From Gemmatimonadota bacterium (lineage in GTDB: Bacteria > Gemmatimonadota > Gemmatimonadetes > Gemmatimonadales > Gemmatimonadaceae), in NCBI GenBank assembly GCA_028287225.1, contig JAQBPZ010000111.1:1-41360 (forward strand): a DNA stretch of 41,360 nt. Direction: 5' to 3'. Under the pieces are notes generated by a model. It made no database searches and was not told the DNA's origin. It saw only the letters and a list, made by a program, of their open reading frames with translations. Positions 8,433-15,859 of the stretch are shown one piece after another; the stretch's first letter is position 1; each line of letters starts with the position of its first letter. A program made the position numbers and the translations under genes.

Positions 8433-9106
8433 GTCTCGACGTGAACGATCCCGACCCGAGCGGCGAGATCGATCCCACCGGCCTGCCCCTCGTCGCGATC
8501 TACGCCGACGAGTCGTGCCTCGGCAATGGCCGCGAGGGCGACAACCCCGGCGCGGCGGCGGGGGTGATCGAGCACCTGAACCCGGCGACCGAGCGGCTCA
8601 CGCGCTGGGACTACTGGATCTCGGAGCCGGGCACGACCAACAACCGCATGGCGCTCCGCAGCGCCATCGAGGCCTTCCGGGTGATCGGCCGCAAGGGGGG
8701 CCGCTTCCGCGTGCTCTTCACGAGCGATTCGCAGTACCTCGTGAAGGGGATGACCGAGTGGGTCCATGGGTGGATCGGTCGCGGCTGGCGCAGGAAGCTC
8801 GGCGAGATCGAGAACCTCGCGCTCTGGAAGGAGCTGGTGGAGGCGGCGGCGCCGCATCAGGTGCAGTGGCAGTGGGTCAAGGGCCACGCGGGACACCCGC
8901 AGAACGAGTACGCCAACGACATGGCTGTTGCGGCAGCCAAGGAGCAGACGTCCTCGGAGGGGGCACGCACGTCGGAGTTCGACGTGTGGCTGGCCGCGCA
9001 GCGCACGCGCAAGCGTGTGACCGTGGAGCCGGCCCCCTTCCCCGCCGGCCGACCCTTCGTGCCGGCGCGGCCGTTGCCACGCGCCCGCACGTCGCCGGGT
9101 GCCTGA
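8429..9106 (+). CDS. RNase H1-like protein with altered active site
   Basis: A 225-residue protein with a clear RNase HI domain at about residues 20-175: IYADESCLGN, PGTTNNRMALRSAIEAF, FTSDSQYLVKGMTEW, GWIGRGWRRK, WVKGHAGHPQNEYANDMAV. RNase HI cleaves RNA in RNA/DNA hybrids using two metals held by Asp-Glu-Asp-Asp. Here the three Asp are present (D27, D100, D164), but the Glu normally found in N-N-R-M-E-L is alanine (A75). The usual D-G-S of the first strand is D-E-S. The basic handle region (GWIGRGWRRK) is kept. A tail of 50 residues follows, rich in Pro and Arg. The start is the GTG that overlaps the previous stop (GTGA). Activity may be reduced or rearranged. Confidence 0.8.
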   Translation: MSLDVNDPDPSGEIDPTGLPLVAIYADESCLGNGREGDNPGAAAGVIEHLNPATERLTRWDYWISEPGTTNNRMALRSAIEAFRVIGRKGGRFRVLFTSDSQYLVKGMTEWVHGWIGRGWRRKLGEIENLALWKELVEAAAPHQVQWQWVKGHAGHPQNEYANDMAVAAAKEQTSSEGARTSEFDVWLAAQRTRKRVTVEPAPFPAGRPFVPARPLPRARTSPGA

Positions 9107-9133
9107 CGTCGCCTGCATCAGTCCGGAGCTCAT

Positions 9134-9310
9134 ATGGTCAAGGTCGCGGTCGTCTTCATCCTCGGGCTGGGGCTCGGCTACCAGTACGGCTATCGCCAGG
9201 CGGTGGCAGGCTCCCCCAGCGTGATGCAGCGCATGATGGTGAACTTCGGCGTCTACAAGGTCCAGGCGGACCAGCGGAAGCGCGAGCAGGCCACGGACGC
9301 GGTGCGCTAG
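9134..9310 (+). CDS. Mini membrane protein, first of a tandem pair
   Basis: A 58-residue protein beginning MVKVAVVFILGLGLGYQYGY, that is, one N-terminal membrane helix ending in a G-L-G-Y-x-Y-G-Y motif. A short charged tail follows (QADQRKREQATDAVR). A Shine-Dalgarno GGAG precedes the ATG by 8 bases. The stop is one base before the start of the next gene, which encodes a related protein (10 of the first 20 residues identical). It could be a single-pass inner-membrane microprotein, because a signal peptidase site is not obvious. Function is unknown. Confidence 0.65.
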   Translation: MVKVAVVFILGLGLGYQYGYRQAVAGSPSVMQRMMVNFGVYKVQADQRKREQATDAVR

Positions 9311-9311
9311 C

Positions 9312-9530
9312 ATGATCAAGCTCCTCATCATCCTGCTCGTCGGCGTCGGGCTCGGCTACACGTACGGCTACATGCACGGCGCCGCGGGCGACGCGAGCAT
9401 CATCACCTCCACCCTCGACAAGGTGGGCGTGCATCATGCGGCTGCTCGTGGCGCCGGCGATGCCGGCGCCGAGCGCCAGGCGCGCGCCGATTCGGTGCGG
9501 CAGCGCTCCACCATCCGCACCGCTCGCTGA
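9312..9530 (+). CDS. Mini membrane protein, second of a tandem pair
   Basis: A 72-residue protein starting MIKLLIILLVGVGLGYTYGY. It has the same layout as the preceding gene: one hydrophobic N-terminal segment ending in GxGLGYxYGY, then a polar tail rich in Ala, Gly and Arg. The ATG begins one base after the upstream stop and has no strong ribosome site of its own, so translation is probably coupled. The two proteins look like an old tandem duplication. The tail here is longer and lacks the Gln/Lys-rich end of its neighbour. Function is unknown. Confidence 0.65.
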   Translation: MIKLLIILLVGVGLGYTYGYMHGAAGDASIITSTLDKVGVHHAAARGAGDAGAERQARADSVRQRSTIRTAR

Positions 9531-9570
9531 CCGACCCCCGCGCGTTCACGGAAAGAGAGAGACAGAAGCG

Positions 9571-10272
9571 ATGGACGACATCGAGCGGATCTATCGACAC
9601 CTGGTGCGGACGGTGCGGGCCAACTTCGCCCCGTTCCTCACGCAGCCGTTCGAGGTCGGGGAGCTGTACCAGACGATCCTGCCCTACCGTCTGCACCGCC
9701 GCGAGCTCGGCTTCGAGACCAACCAGGACTATGAGATGGCGATGCTCGAGCTTCTCTCGGGCGCGCGCGGCTATCTCATCGTGGACGACAAGATGCGCGA
9801 CGTCCTCTCGGCGGAGCAGTCGGCGAAGAATCCGGATCCGACCATCGTGCGGGACTTCGCGTCGTCACACGTCGCCCTCGCGCCGGAGCCGTTGCGCCGC
9901 CTCGAGATCGAGGGACGGGCTTCCGGCTCGCAGGCGACGATCCCGATGTCGCCGCCGGTGCAGACGCGCGCCTCGGGGAGCTTCGCGGCGCTCACCGCCT
10001 CCCAGCCCCCGCGCCCGAGCATCCCGACGCCGGCCGCCGGCCATCCGATCGACGGCCTGGGCGGCCGGCGCACCGCGCGCCCCATCACCATCGCCCCCAC
10101 CGGCGAGAACTGCCCCTTCTGCCGCGGCCACCTGCCGGCCGGCCGCCAGGTGAGCTTCTGTCCCCACTGCGGCCAGGACCTCACGGTGGTGCACTGCCCG
10201 GCCTGCGGCAGCGAGCTGGAGCGAGGATGGAAGTTCTGCGTGACCTGCGGACGGTCGGCCGTCGATCTGTAG
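9571..10272 (+). CDS. Double zinc-ribbon protein with unrecognised N-terminal domain
   Basis: A 233-residue cytoplasmic protein in three parts. Residues 1-80 form a helical domain (IERIYRHLVRTVRANFAPFL, FEVGELYQTILPYRL) that I do not recognise. Residues about 110-175 are a Ser/Pro/Thr-rich linker. The C-terminus holds two four-cysteine zinc ribbons: C181/C184 with C197/C200 (CPFC, CPHC) and C209/C212 with C223/C226 (CPAC, CVTC). Such pairs resemble DZANK/zinc-ribbon modules used for protein or nucleic-acid contacts. A GA-rich leader (GGAAAGAGAGAGACAGAAGCG) precedes the ATG and should serve as the ribosome site. It closes the run of plus-strand genes, and an inverted-repeat element starts nine bases after its stop. 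Confidence 0.7.
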   Translation: MDDIERIYRHLVRTVRANFAPFLTQPFEVGELYQTILPYRLHRRELGFETNQDYEMAMLELLSGARGYLIVDDKMRDVLSAEQSAKNPDPTIVRDFASSHVALAPEPLRRLEIEGRASGSQATIPMSPPVQTRASGSFAALTASQPPRPSIPTPAAGHPIDGLGGRRTARPITIAPTGENCPFCRGHLPAGRQVSFCPHCGQDLTVVHCPACGSELERGWKFCVTCGRSAVDL

Positions 10273-10280
10273 GGGGACGC

Positions 10281-10435
10281 AGGACGGTCGGACGCTTTTC
10301 GGTTTACGGTTTGTCGGTTTGTCGGTTTATGGCGTGCCTCGGGACGCATTGGCTGACCGGGGCTGGCCGTAAACCGACAAACCGTAAACCGACAAACCGC
10401 AACCGCCAGACGGTCCTGTGCGGTCCTACCGTCCT
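10281..10435. repeat. Nested inverted repeat with 8-bp tandem-word arms (element A)
   Basis: The outer arms are AGGACGGTCGGAC (10281-10293) and GTCCTACCGTCCT (10423-10435), with one mismatch. The inner arms are perfect over 21 bases: 10300-10320 and 10371-10391. The inner arms consist of repeated CGGTTT(GT/AC) units, so each is a short tandem array with a period of about 8 bases. The core between them is about 50 bases. It fills the gap between two plus-strand genes. Much of it is visibly richer in A and T than the surrounding sequence. Confidence 0.8.
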
Positions 10436-10496
10436 ACCGTTCTCCACGGTGCATCCCTTGCCTGTAGGCCCCGGTACCCCAACGCACGGAACCGCC

Positions 10497-11627
10497 ATGC
10501 CCATCCCCCGCCGCCTCGCTGCCCTCGCCGCCCTCGCGCTCGTCGCCGCCTGCGCCCCGGGGACGGCGCCAGCCCCGACGCCGTCGCCGATGCCCGACGC
10601 GCGAACGCCGACGAACCCGAACGCGGGGCCCACGCCGCTCGTGAACACCACGTGGCCCGTCCGGTCGCGCGAGCACGTCGACCTCTGGCTGCACAGCTAC
10701 GCCCTGCTGACGCGCGACACCACGCTGGTCCCCTACTTCGATCGCGGCTACCGCGAGCGCATGCTCACGGCGCGGCGCGAGCGGTCCGCCACCTCGCTGC
10801 TCGACACCAACCGCGACCGGCTCCTCCAGCGCATCGCCGTGAACCCTGCGCTGGCGACGAACGGCCAGTTCCTCCCCCTCTACTTCGATTCGTGGGAGCG
10901 GATGCGACAGGCCATCGACCTCACGATCCGCGCGAACGGCAACCCGAACGCCTCCAATGACCCGGAGACGCGCACCTACATCGCGATCATCGCCAGCGCC
11001 TTTCCCTCGGCCCCCGATCGCGAATGGCTGCGCACCTTCTCGGAGAGCGCCGACGACGAGAGCCGGCGCTTCTATCACGCATGGTGGACGGGCGCCGGTG
11101 CGGCGCGCGGACGCGCGGTGCAGCACGTGGACTCGCTCTGGCAGCGGCAGTGGCGGCCCGCGCTCCAGCGCTTCCTGAACAACACCCAGCAGCAGAACGG
11201 CGAGCTCTATCTGTCCGCGCCACTCGGCGGCGAGGGGCGCACCGTGCATTTCGGCAAGCAGCAGAACGCGGTCGCGGTGCCGCTGCCGGAGTCGTTCGCC
11301 CAGAGCGACGCCGTGCTGTACGTGATGGCGCACGAGATCGCTGGCACCCTGGCCAACGCCGCGATCGAGGACAACACCACGCCCGCCGATCGCCGAGCGG
11401 GCGTGACGTCCCGCTTCGAGCAGTCGGCCGCCGTGCGGGCCGGCGCACTGCTGCTGGACCGCGTGCTGCCATCGGCCGTGCCGGGCTACATGCGCTACTA
11501 CCTCCAGCAGGCGGGCCGCACCGCGCCGAACGAGCCGCGCACCGCGTTCAACACCGCCTTCGCCCTGCCCGACGCCGTGCGCGACGCGCTCGCCCGGCAG
11601 ATGGACGTGATCCTCGGCGGGATCTGA
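10497..11627 (+). CDS. Lipoprotein of unknown function
   Basis: A 376-residue predicted lipoprotein. The N-terminus MPIPRR plus a hydrophobic run ends in LVAAC, so C19 should be lipidated. A Pro/Thr-rich tether follows (about residues 20-50). The body is largely helical with no recognised domain. One stretch, VMAHEIAGTLANAAIED, looks like a metalloprotease helix but lacks the second histidine of H-E-x-x-H, so no protease function is claimed. The ATG at 10497 is chosen because the signal peptide begins there. Repeat elements A and B lie directly upstream and downstream. Location is probably the periplasmic face of a membrane. Confidence 0.65.
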   Translation: MPIPRRLAALAALALVAACAPGTAPAPTPSPMPDARTPTNPNAGPTPLVNTTWPVRSREHVDLWLHSYALLTRDTTLVPYFDRGYRERMLTARRERSATSLLDTNRDRLLQRIAVNPALATNGQFLPLYFDSWERMRQAIDLTIRANGNPNASNDPETRTYIAIIASAFPSAPDREWLRTFSESADDESRRFYHAWWTGAGAARGRAVQHVDSLWQRQWRPALQRFLNNTQQQNGELYLSAPLGGEGRTVHFGKQQNAVAVPLPESFAQSDAVLYVMAHEIAGTLANAAIEDNTTPADRRAGVTSRFEQSAAVRAGALLLDRVLPSAVPGYMRYYLQQAGRTAPNEPRTAFNTAFALPDAVRDALARQMDVILGGI

Positions 11628-11639
11628 AACAACAAAGCG

Positions 11640-11846
11640 AGTAACGAGTAACGAGTAGGTCGAGAGGCGTCCCGGACGGTGGTGTCACCCTGCAGCCGCA
11701 GGCTGTCGGGGCATACTCTCCCGTGATGGGGACTGGCCCTGGGCACGGGACGGAATGCCCCGACACTCGCGATGCTCGCGCGGGGTGACATCCGCCCGGG
11801 ACGCCACGCTGCAGCTACTTACTCGTTACTCGTTCCTCGTTATTCT
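11640..11846. repeat. Composite inverted repeat with AACGAGT-word arms (element B)
   Basis: The left end has three CGAGTA(A) units (11640-11657). The right end has the inverted units (TACTCGTTACTCGTTCCTCGTT, about 11820-11841). Inside these are further matched pieces: GGCGTCCCGGACG (11666-11678) with CGCCCGGGACGCC (11793-11805, one mismatch), GTCACCC (11684-11690) with GGGTGAC (11783-11789), and TGTCGGGGCAT (11704-11714) with ATGCCCCGACA (11755-11765). The right arm ends 8 bases before the ATG at 11854, so the element supplies that gene's leader. It shares modules with element C at 37386-37590. Confidence 0.8.
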
Positions 11847-11853
11847 TCACCCC

Positions 11854-12654
11854 ATGCCGGATTCCAACCTCCCCCAGCGCATCGACCGCGCGGCCGTCGA
11901 CCGCGTGCTGGCGCGCGCGCTGGAGCTGCAGGCGTCGGCGTCGGGAGAGCCGCAGGCGGAGCAGCTCACGGAGGCGCAGCTGCTCGAGCTCGCGAAGGAG
12001 GTGGGGCTCGATCCGGTGAACCTCCGGCAGGCGCTCGCCGAGGAGCGTACCCGCGTGACCGTGCCGGAGGAGCGCGGCGTGCTCGCGGCCATGTACGGAC
12101 CCGCGTACGTCAGCGCGCAGCGCACCGTCCCCGGCACCCCGCAGCAGGTGCTCAAGGCGCTCGACGACTGGATGCAGCGGCAGGAAGGGCTCTGCGCGCA
12201 GCGCTACTTCAGCACCGAGCGCGTGGTGTGGGAGCCGCAGCAGGGCGTCGTGGGGCTCGTGCGTCGCGCCGTGAGCGGCCGCGCGCACTCGCTCGCGCGC
12301 GCCTCCGACGTCGCGGCCACCGCCATCGCGGTCGACGCCAGCCGCGTGCTCGTGCGCCTCGACGCCCGGCTCCTCGGCTATCGGGCCCTGATGGCGCAGC
12401 AGAACGCCATGCTCACCGGCGCCAGCCTGGTGGGTGGCGGCATCCTCGCCGTCCTCGCCTTCCCGGTCTTCGCGATCGCCGCGCCCGTCGCGGTCATCGC
12501 CCCCGCCGCCTGGGCCACCGCACGCGGCTCCCACCGCCGCACCGTCGACCGCGCCCAGATCGCCCTGGAACAGGTGCTGGACCGCCTCGAGCGCGGTGAA
12601 GCCGGACGGCCGCCAACCTTGCTGAGCATGCTGGCCGCGGCCGTACGACGATAG
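11854..12654 (+). CDS. Membrane protein of unknown function with hydrophobic hairpin
   Basis: A 266-residue protein. The N-terminal 90 residues are polar and helical, including LTEAQLLELAKEVGLDPVNLRQAL, a helix-turn-helix-like segment that I cannot assign with confidence. Residues about 180-230 contain two adjacent hydrophobic segments (MLTGASLVGGGILAVLAFPV and FAIAAPVAVIAPAAWAT), predicted as a membrane hairpin. A basic region follows (RGSHRRTVDRAQIALEQVLD). The frame is open further upstream through repeat element B, but the ATG at 11854 fits the start of normal codon use and avoids translating the repeat. No ribosome site is obvious. It ends just before a palindromic repeat array. Confidence 0.6.
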   Translation: MPDSNLPQRIDRAAVDRVLARALELQASASGEPQAEQLTEAQLLELAKEVGLDPVNLRQALAEERTRVTVPEERGVLAAMYGPAYVSAQRTVPGTPQQVLKALDDWMQRQEGLCAQRYFSTERVVWEPQQGVVGLVRRAVSGRAHSLARASDVAATAIAVDASRVLVRLDARLLGYRALMAQQNAMLTGASLVGGGILAVLAFPVFAIAAPVAVIAPAAWATARGSHRRTVDRAQIALEQVLDRLERGEAGRPPTLLSMLAAAVRR

Positions 12655-12896
12655 CGGGCGCTCGCGTTGCTCGCTTGGCGGGCGGGTCGCGTGGAACGCG
12701 ACCCTTGGCGGGCGGCTGCCCCTGTCGCCTTCGGCGACGGCGGGGCTATGCCTTGGCGGGCGGGCGGCTACGCCGCCCTTGCCGGTACTGCCGAGGGGTT
12801 TCCGCCACGCGAGCAGCGCGAGCGCCCGCCAAGCCATAGACCGAGCGCAGCGACGGTCACGCGCCCGCCAAGGCGGCGCCGGAGGCGCCGCCGCCC
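12654..12896. repeat. TTGGCGGGCG / GC-hairpin mosaic array between convergent genes
   Basis: The 10-mer TTGGCGGGCG occurs directly at 12675-12684, 12705-12714 and 12753-12762. Its complement CGCCCGCCAA occurs at 12823-12832 and 12862-12871. Nearly every spacer is a short palindrome, for example GGTCGCG-TGGA-ACGCGACC, GTCGCC-TTC-GGCGAC, GGGCGGC-TAC-GCCGCCC and GGCGCC-GGA-GGCGCC. The first spacer (GCTCGCGTTGCTCGC) reappears inverted with one change near 12807-12823. The array fills the whole gap between two stop codons and could act as a bidirectional terminator or a BIME-like repeat. Confidence 0.8.
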
Positions 12897-12901
12897 GGCT
12901 G

Positions 12902-13948
12902 TCAGATCGTCACGCGCTGCTTCATCACCCGGTCCGCCAGCCAGTCGAGCCCTCGGTTGCTCAGCACCATCAGGAAGCCGAGCAGGGTCAGCGACTTCAC
13001 CTCGCGGCGGGTGATCTTCACCACGTCGCGGCGCGCCATGGCCTGCGGGGTCCGCGTCAGGTCGCGCAGCGTCGCGTATGCGAAGAGCAGCGGCAGCAGG
13101 CAGAAGAGCCGGATCGATACGGCACGCCGAGGGATGTGCAGCAGGTAGCTGCGCGCCCCCTCCAGGTCGTGCCACGCCAGCTGCACCAGCATGCCGAGCG
13201 CGGACTGGGTTCCCTCGAGCTTCGCGCCGCTCAGGACGTCGGCATGGCTGCTCCCGTGCGCGCGCAGCAGCTCCTGCGGCACGTAGATGGAGTTCTCCCG
13301 CTCGGCGTCCGTCGCGACGTCCTTCAGGATGTTCACCGTCTGCAGCCCCTCGGCGAAGGCGCGGCACCGCTCGCGCAGCACGGCGTACCGCCGCTCGCCG
13401 ATGCTCCCCGCGTGCTCGTGCCACAGGTCGGTGAGCAGGTAGCCCACCGTGCCGGCCACGTAGTAGCAGTACTCCTTGTACTCGTCGAGGCTCTGGATCC
13501 GGATGCCATGCGGATACAGCAGCACGAACTTCCGCATCCCCGTGATCATCTCGCCCACCCAGCGGCGCACCGCGGCACGCGTGGGCGGCGACATCCGCCG
13601 GTACAGCACGAACACGAGGTCGGCGTTGCGCGTGAGGCGCACGTGGGCCGGCTCGCCGGTGAGCGTCGCGACGCGCGCGGGAAAGGCATCGGCCGCCGCG
13701 GGATCGTCGAAGCAGGCGAGCAGCTCGTCCAGCAGCGCCGCCTTCGCCTCCGCCGGCTGCGTCGGCTCGTCCTCGAGCGTGTCGGCGATGCGGCACAGCA
13801 GGTACGCCGTGAGCACCGCCTGCCCCAGCGCGCCAGGCAGCACGCGGATGCTCAGCGCGAACGTCCGCGAGACCGCCGGCAGCACCTCCCGCCCGAACCG
13901 CTCCGCCTCGGCAACTCGCGCGGCATCCTCGGCCACCATCAGCTCCAT
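12902..13948 (-). CDS. Squalene/phytoene synthase family protein
   Basis: A 348-residue trans-isoprenyl diphosphate synthase that condenses two C15 or C20 diphosphates head to head. Key motifs are visible: SRTFALSIRVLPG, then the first acidic motif YLLCRIADTLEDE, then YVAGTVGYLLTDLW, and the second acidic motif LQTVNILKDVATDAEREN. The QTVNILKD pattern and the C-terminal hydrophobic segment (LTLLGFLMVLSNRGL) lean toward squalene synthase, but phytoene synthase is not excluded. The ATG at 13948 has GGGAG eight bases upstream. The reading frame continues far upstream antisense to other genes; that extension is only a stop-free shadow. No other terpenoid genes are nearby. Confidence 0.85.
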   Translation of the reverse strand: MELMVAEDAARVAEAERFGREVLPAVSRTFALSIRVLPGALGQAVLTAYLLCRIADTLEDEPTQPAEAKAALLDELLACFDDPAAADAFPARVATLTGEPAHVRLTRNADLVFVLYRRMSPPTRAAVRRWVGEMITGMRKFVLLYPHGIRIQSLDEYKEYCYYVAGTVGYLLTDLWHEHAGSIGERRYAVLRERCRAFAEGLQTVNILKDVATDAERENSIYVPQELLRAHGSSHADVLSGAKLEGTQSALGMLVQLAWHDLEGARSYLLHIPRRAVSIRLFCLLPLLFAYATLRDLTRTPQAMARRDVVKITRREVKSLTLLGFLMVLSNRGLDWLADRVMKQRVTI

Positions 13949-14161
13949 TCGCACTCCCGTCCCCTTGGTGTCTTCGCTCCTACGACGGCACTCCGGCGCG
14001 GATCCGCCGCGGACGCCGCGCGGTCGTCGCGGCTGAAGATCCGAAGGGGCTGCTTCGACCGCCTTGGCATTCCCGCGGCGATCCCTTACGCATTCGGTGT
14101 CAGCCCGGGAAAGATACTTCGCAGCTCCACGCATGGCATCGCCGACGCACCCTCGCCAGCA

Positions 14162-15808
14162 ATGACGACCTCCGCGCTCCAGCCGCCGGACGACTTCCGC
14201 GGGACCTTCCGCGACGACGTCGCCGCACGCGCGGTGTACAGCGAGGCGGCGGGCATCGCGCAGGTGATGCCGCGGGCCGTCGCCGAACCGCTCGACGCCG
14301 ACGACGTGGTCGCCCTCGTGCACTGGGCCGCGGCCACGCGCACCCCGCTCGTGCCGCGCGGCTCGGGCAGCAGCATGGCCGGTGGCGCCATCGGCGGCGG
14401 CGTCATCGTGGACCTCAGCCGGCTGCGCGGCATCGACGCGGTGGATGTGACGCAGCGCACGGTGCGCTGCCGTCCCGGCGCGCTGCGCGACGAGGTGGAC
14501 GCGGCCGCGCGGGCCCGCGGGCTTCAGTTCCCGGTGGATCCCTCCAGCGGGGCCTACTGCACGGTGGGCGGCATGGCGTCCACCAACTCGGCGGGCGCCC
14601 ACACGCTGCGCTACGGGGCGATGCGTCCGTGGGTGCAGGCGCTCGACTGCGTCTTCGCCGATGGCTCCCGCGCCGAGGTCCGCCGGGGCGCCGTGCCGCC
14701 GGACGTCGAGCCGGTGCGACGCCTGCTCGCCGCCGCCCCCGCGCTCGTGGCCGCCGAGCACATCGCCCCCTCGCGTCATGCCGGCGTGCGCAAGGAGAGC
14801 TCGGGTTACGGGCTCGCCGCATGGGCGGAGTCCGGCGACCTCGTCGACCTGCTCGTGGGCAGCGAGGGAACCCTCGTGCTCATCGTGGGCCTGGAGCTCC
14901 GCCTCGCGCCGCTGCACCCGGCCACGGCGAGCGTCCTCGGCGTGTTCACGTCGCTGGAGCAGGCGGTGGACGCCGCCGTCGGCGCGCGCGAGGCCGGCGC
15001 CGCGGCGTGCGAGCTCCTCGACCGTACGTTCCTGGACGTTGCGCGCCGCGGGGGCGCGTCCACCATCGGCGAGGAGGCCGAGGCGGTGCTGCTCGCCGAG
15101 GTGGAAGGGAGCAGCGCCGACGACTGCGCCGCGCAGGCGCGCGTGCTGGAGGGCTGCTTCCGCGGCGCGGGCGCCACCGACGTCGTCCTGGCCCTCGACG
15201 CGGCCACCGAGCACGCGATGTGGGAGCTGCGCCACGCCGCCAGCCCCATTCTGAGCCGGCTCGATCCCGCGCTCAAGTCCATGCAGTTCATCGAGGACGG
15301 CTGCGTCCCCCCCGCGCGGCTCGCCGAGTACGTGCGGGGCGTGCGTGCGGCGCTGGACCGGCAGGGGATCCGCGGCGTGATCTTCGGCCATGCCGGCGAC
15401 GCGCACATGCACGTGAACCCGCTCGTGGACCTGCGCGACGCCGACTGGCGCGCGAAGGTGGACGCCCTGCTCGCCGACGTGACGGCGCTGGCGAGCCGGC
15501 TCGGCGGCACGGTGGCGGGCGAGCACGGCGACGGACGCCTGCGCGCGCCCCTGCTGCCCGCCGTGTGGCCCGCGGCGACGCTCGAGCGGTTCGCCGCCGT
15601 GAAGCGCGCCTTCGACCCGGCGGGCCTGCTGAATCCCGGGGTCAAGGTGCCCCTCCCGGGCTCGCACGCGGTGGAGGCGGTCAAGTACGATCCCGCGCTC
15701 CCCGCGCTCCCCCGCGCGGCGCGCGCCGTGCTCGCCACCGTCGAGCGAGAGCGGGCCTATGCGCGCTCGCGCCTGGCGATGCTCGACGCGGGCGCGGGCG
15801 ACGCCTAG
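14162..15808 (+). CDS. FAD-linked oxidase, GlcD/D-lactate dehydrogenase type
   Basis: A 548-residue flavoprotein that oxidises a 2-hydroxy acid. The N-terminal PCMH-type FAD domain is marked by VPRGSGSSMAGG (about 64-75) and GGMASTNSAGAHTLRYGAM. The C-terminal FAD-oxidase domain has HAGDAHMHVNP (H410 region) and GEHGDGRLRAPLL (H455 region). These are the histidines typical of glycolate oxidase GlcD and FAD-type D-lactate dehydrogenase. The last 30 residues are a helical extension. There is no iron-sulphur GlpC-like domain fused at the C-terminus and no glcE/glcF neighbour. The substrate is not evident. The ATG at 14162 is the first good start before the conserved FRDDVAARAVYSEAAG. No clear ribosome site is seen. 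Confidence 0.85.
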   Translation: MTTSALQPPDDFRGTFRDDVAARAVYSEAAGIAQVMPRAVAEPLDADDVVALVHWAAATRTPLVPRGSGSSMAGGAIGGGVIVDLSRLRGIDAVDVTQRTVRCRPGALRDEVDAAARARGLQFPVDPSSGAYCTVGGMASTNSAGAHTLRYGAMRPWVQALDCVFADGSRAEVRRGAVPPDVEPVRRLLAAAPALVAAEHIAPSRHAGVRKESSGYGLAAWAESGDLVDLLVGSEGTLVLIVGLELRLAPLHPATASVLGVFTSLEQAVDAAVGAREAGAAACELLDRTFLDVARRGGASTIGEEAEAVLLAEVEGSSADDCAAQARVLEGCFRGAGATDVVLALDAATEHAMWELRHAASPILSRLDPALKSMQFIEDGCVPPARLAEYVRGVRAALDRQGIRGVIFGHAGDAHMHVNPLVDLRDADWRAKVDALLADVTALASRLGGTVAGEHGDGRLRAPLLPAVWPAATLERFAAVKRAFDPAGLLNPGVKVPLPGSHAVEAVKYDPALPALPRAARAVLATVERERAYARSRLAMLDAGAGDA

Positions 15809-15859
15809 CTTTCCCGCCGCGCCACGCCCCTCCTCGTTCCTCGTGCCTCGCTCCGTGCA

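Noticed and set aside
10497..11627. Zinc protease assignment from VMAHEIAGTL
   Set aside because: The second histidine of HExxH is missing and no third ligand is apparent.
12654..12896. CRISPR array
   Set aside because: The repeats are 10 bases long, occur in both orientations, and the spacers are hairpins of uneven length. No cas genes are near.
12779..14161. Plus-strand extension of the FAD oxidase frame by about 460 codons
   Set aside because: It is antisense to the squalene synthase gene and shows no domain. Conserved oxidase sequence starts after 14162.
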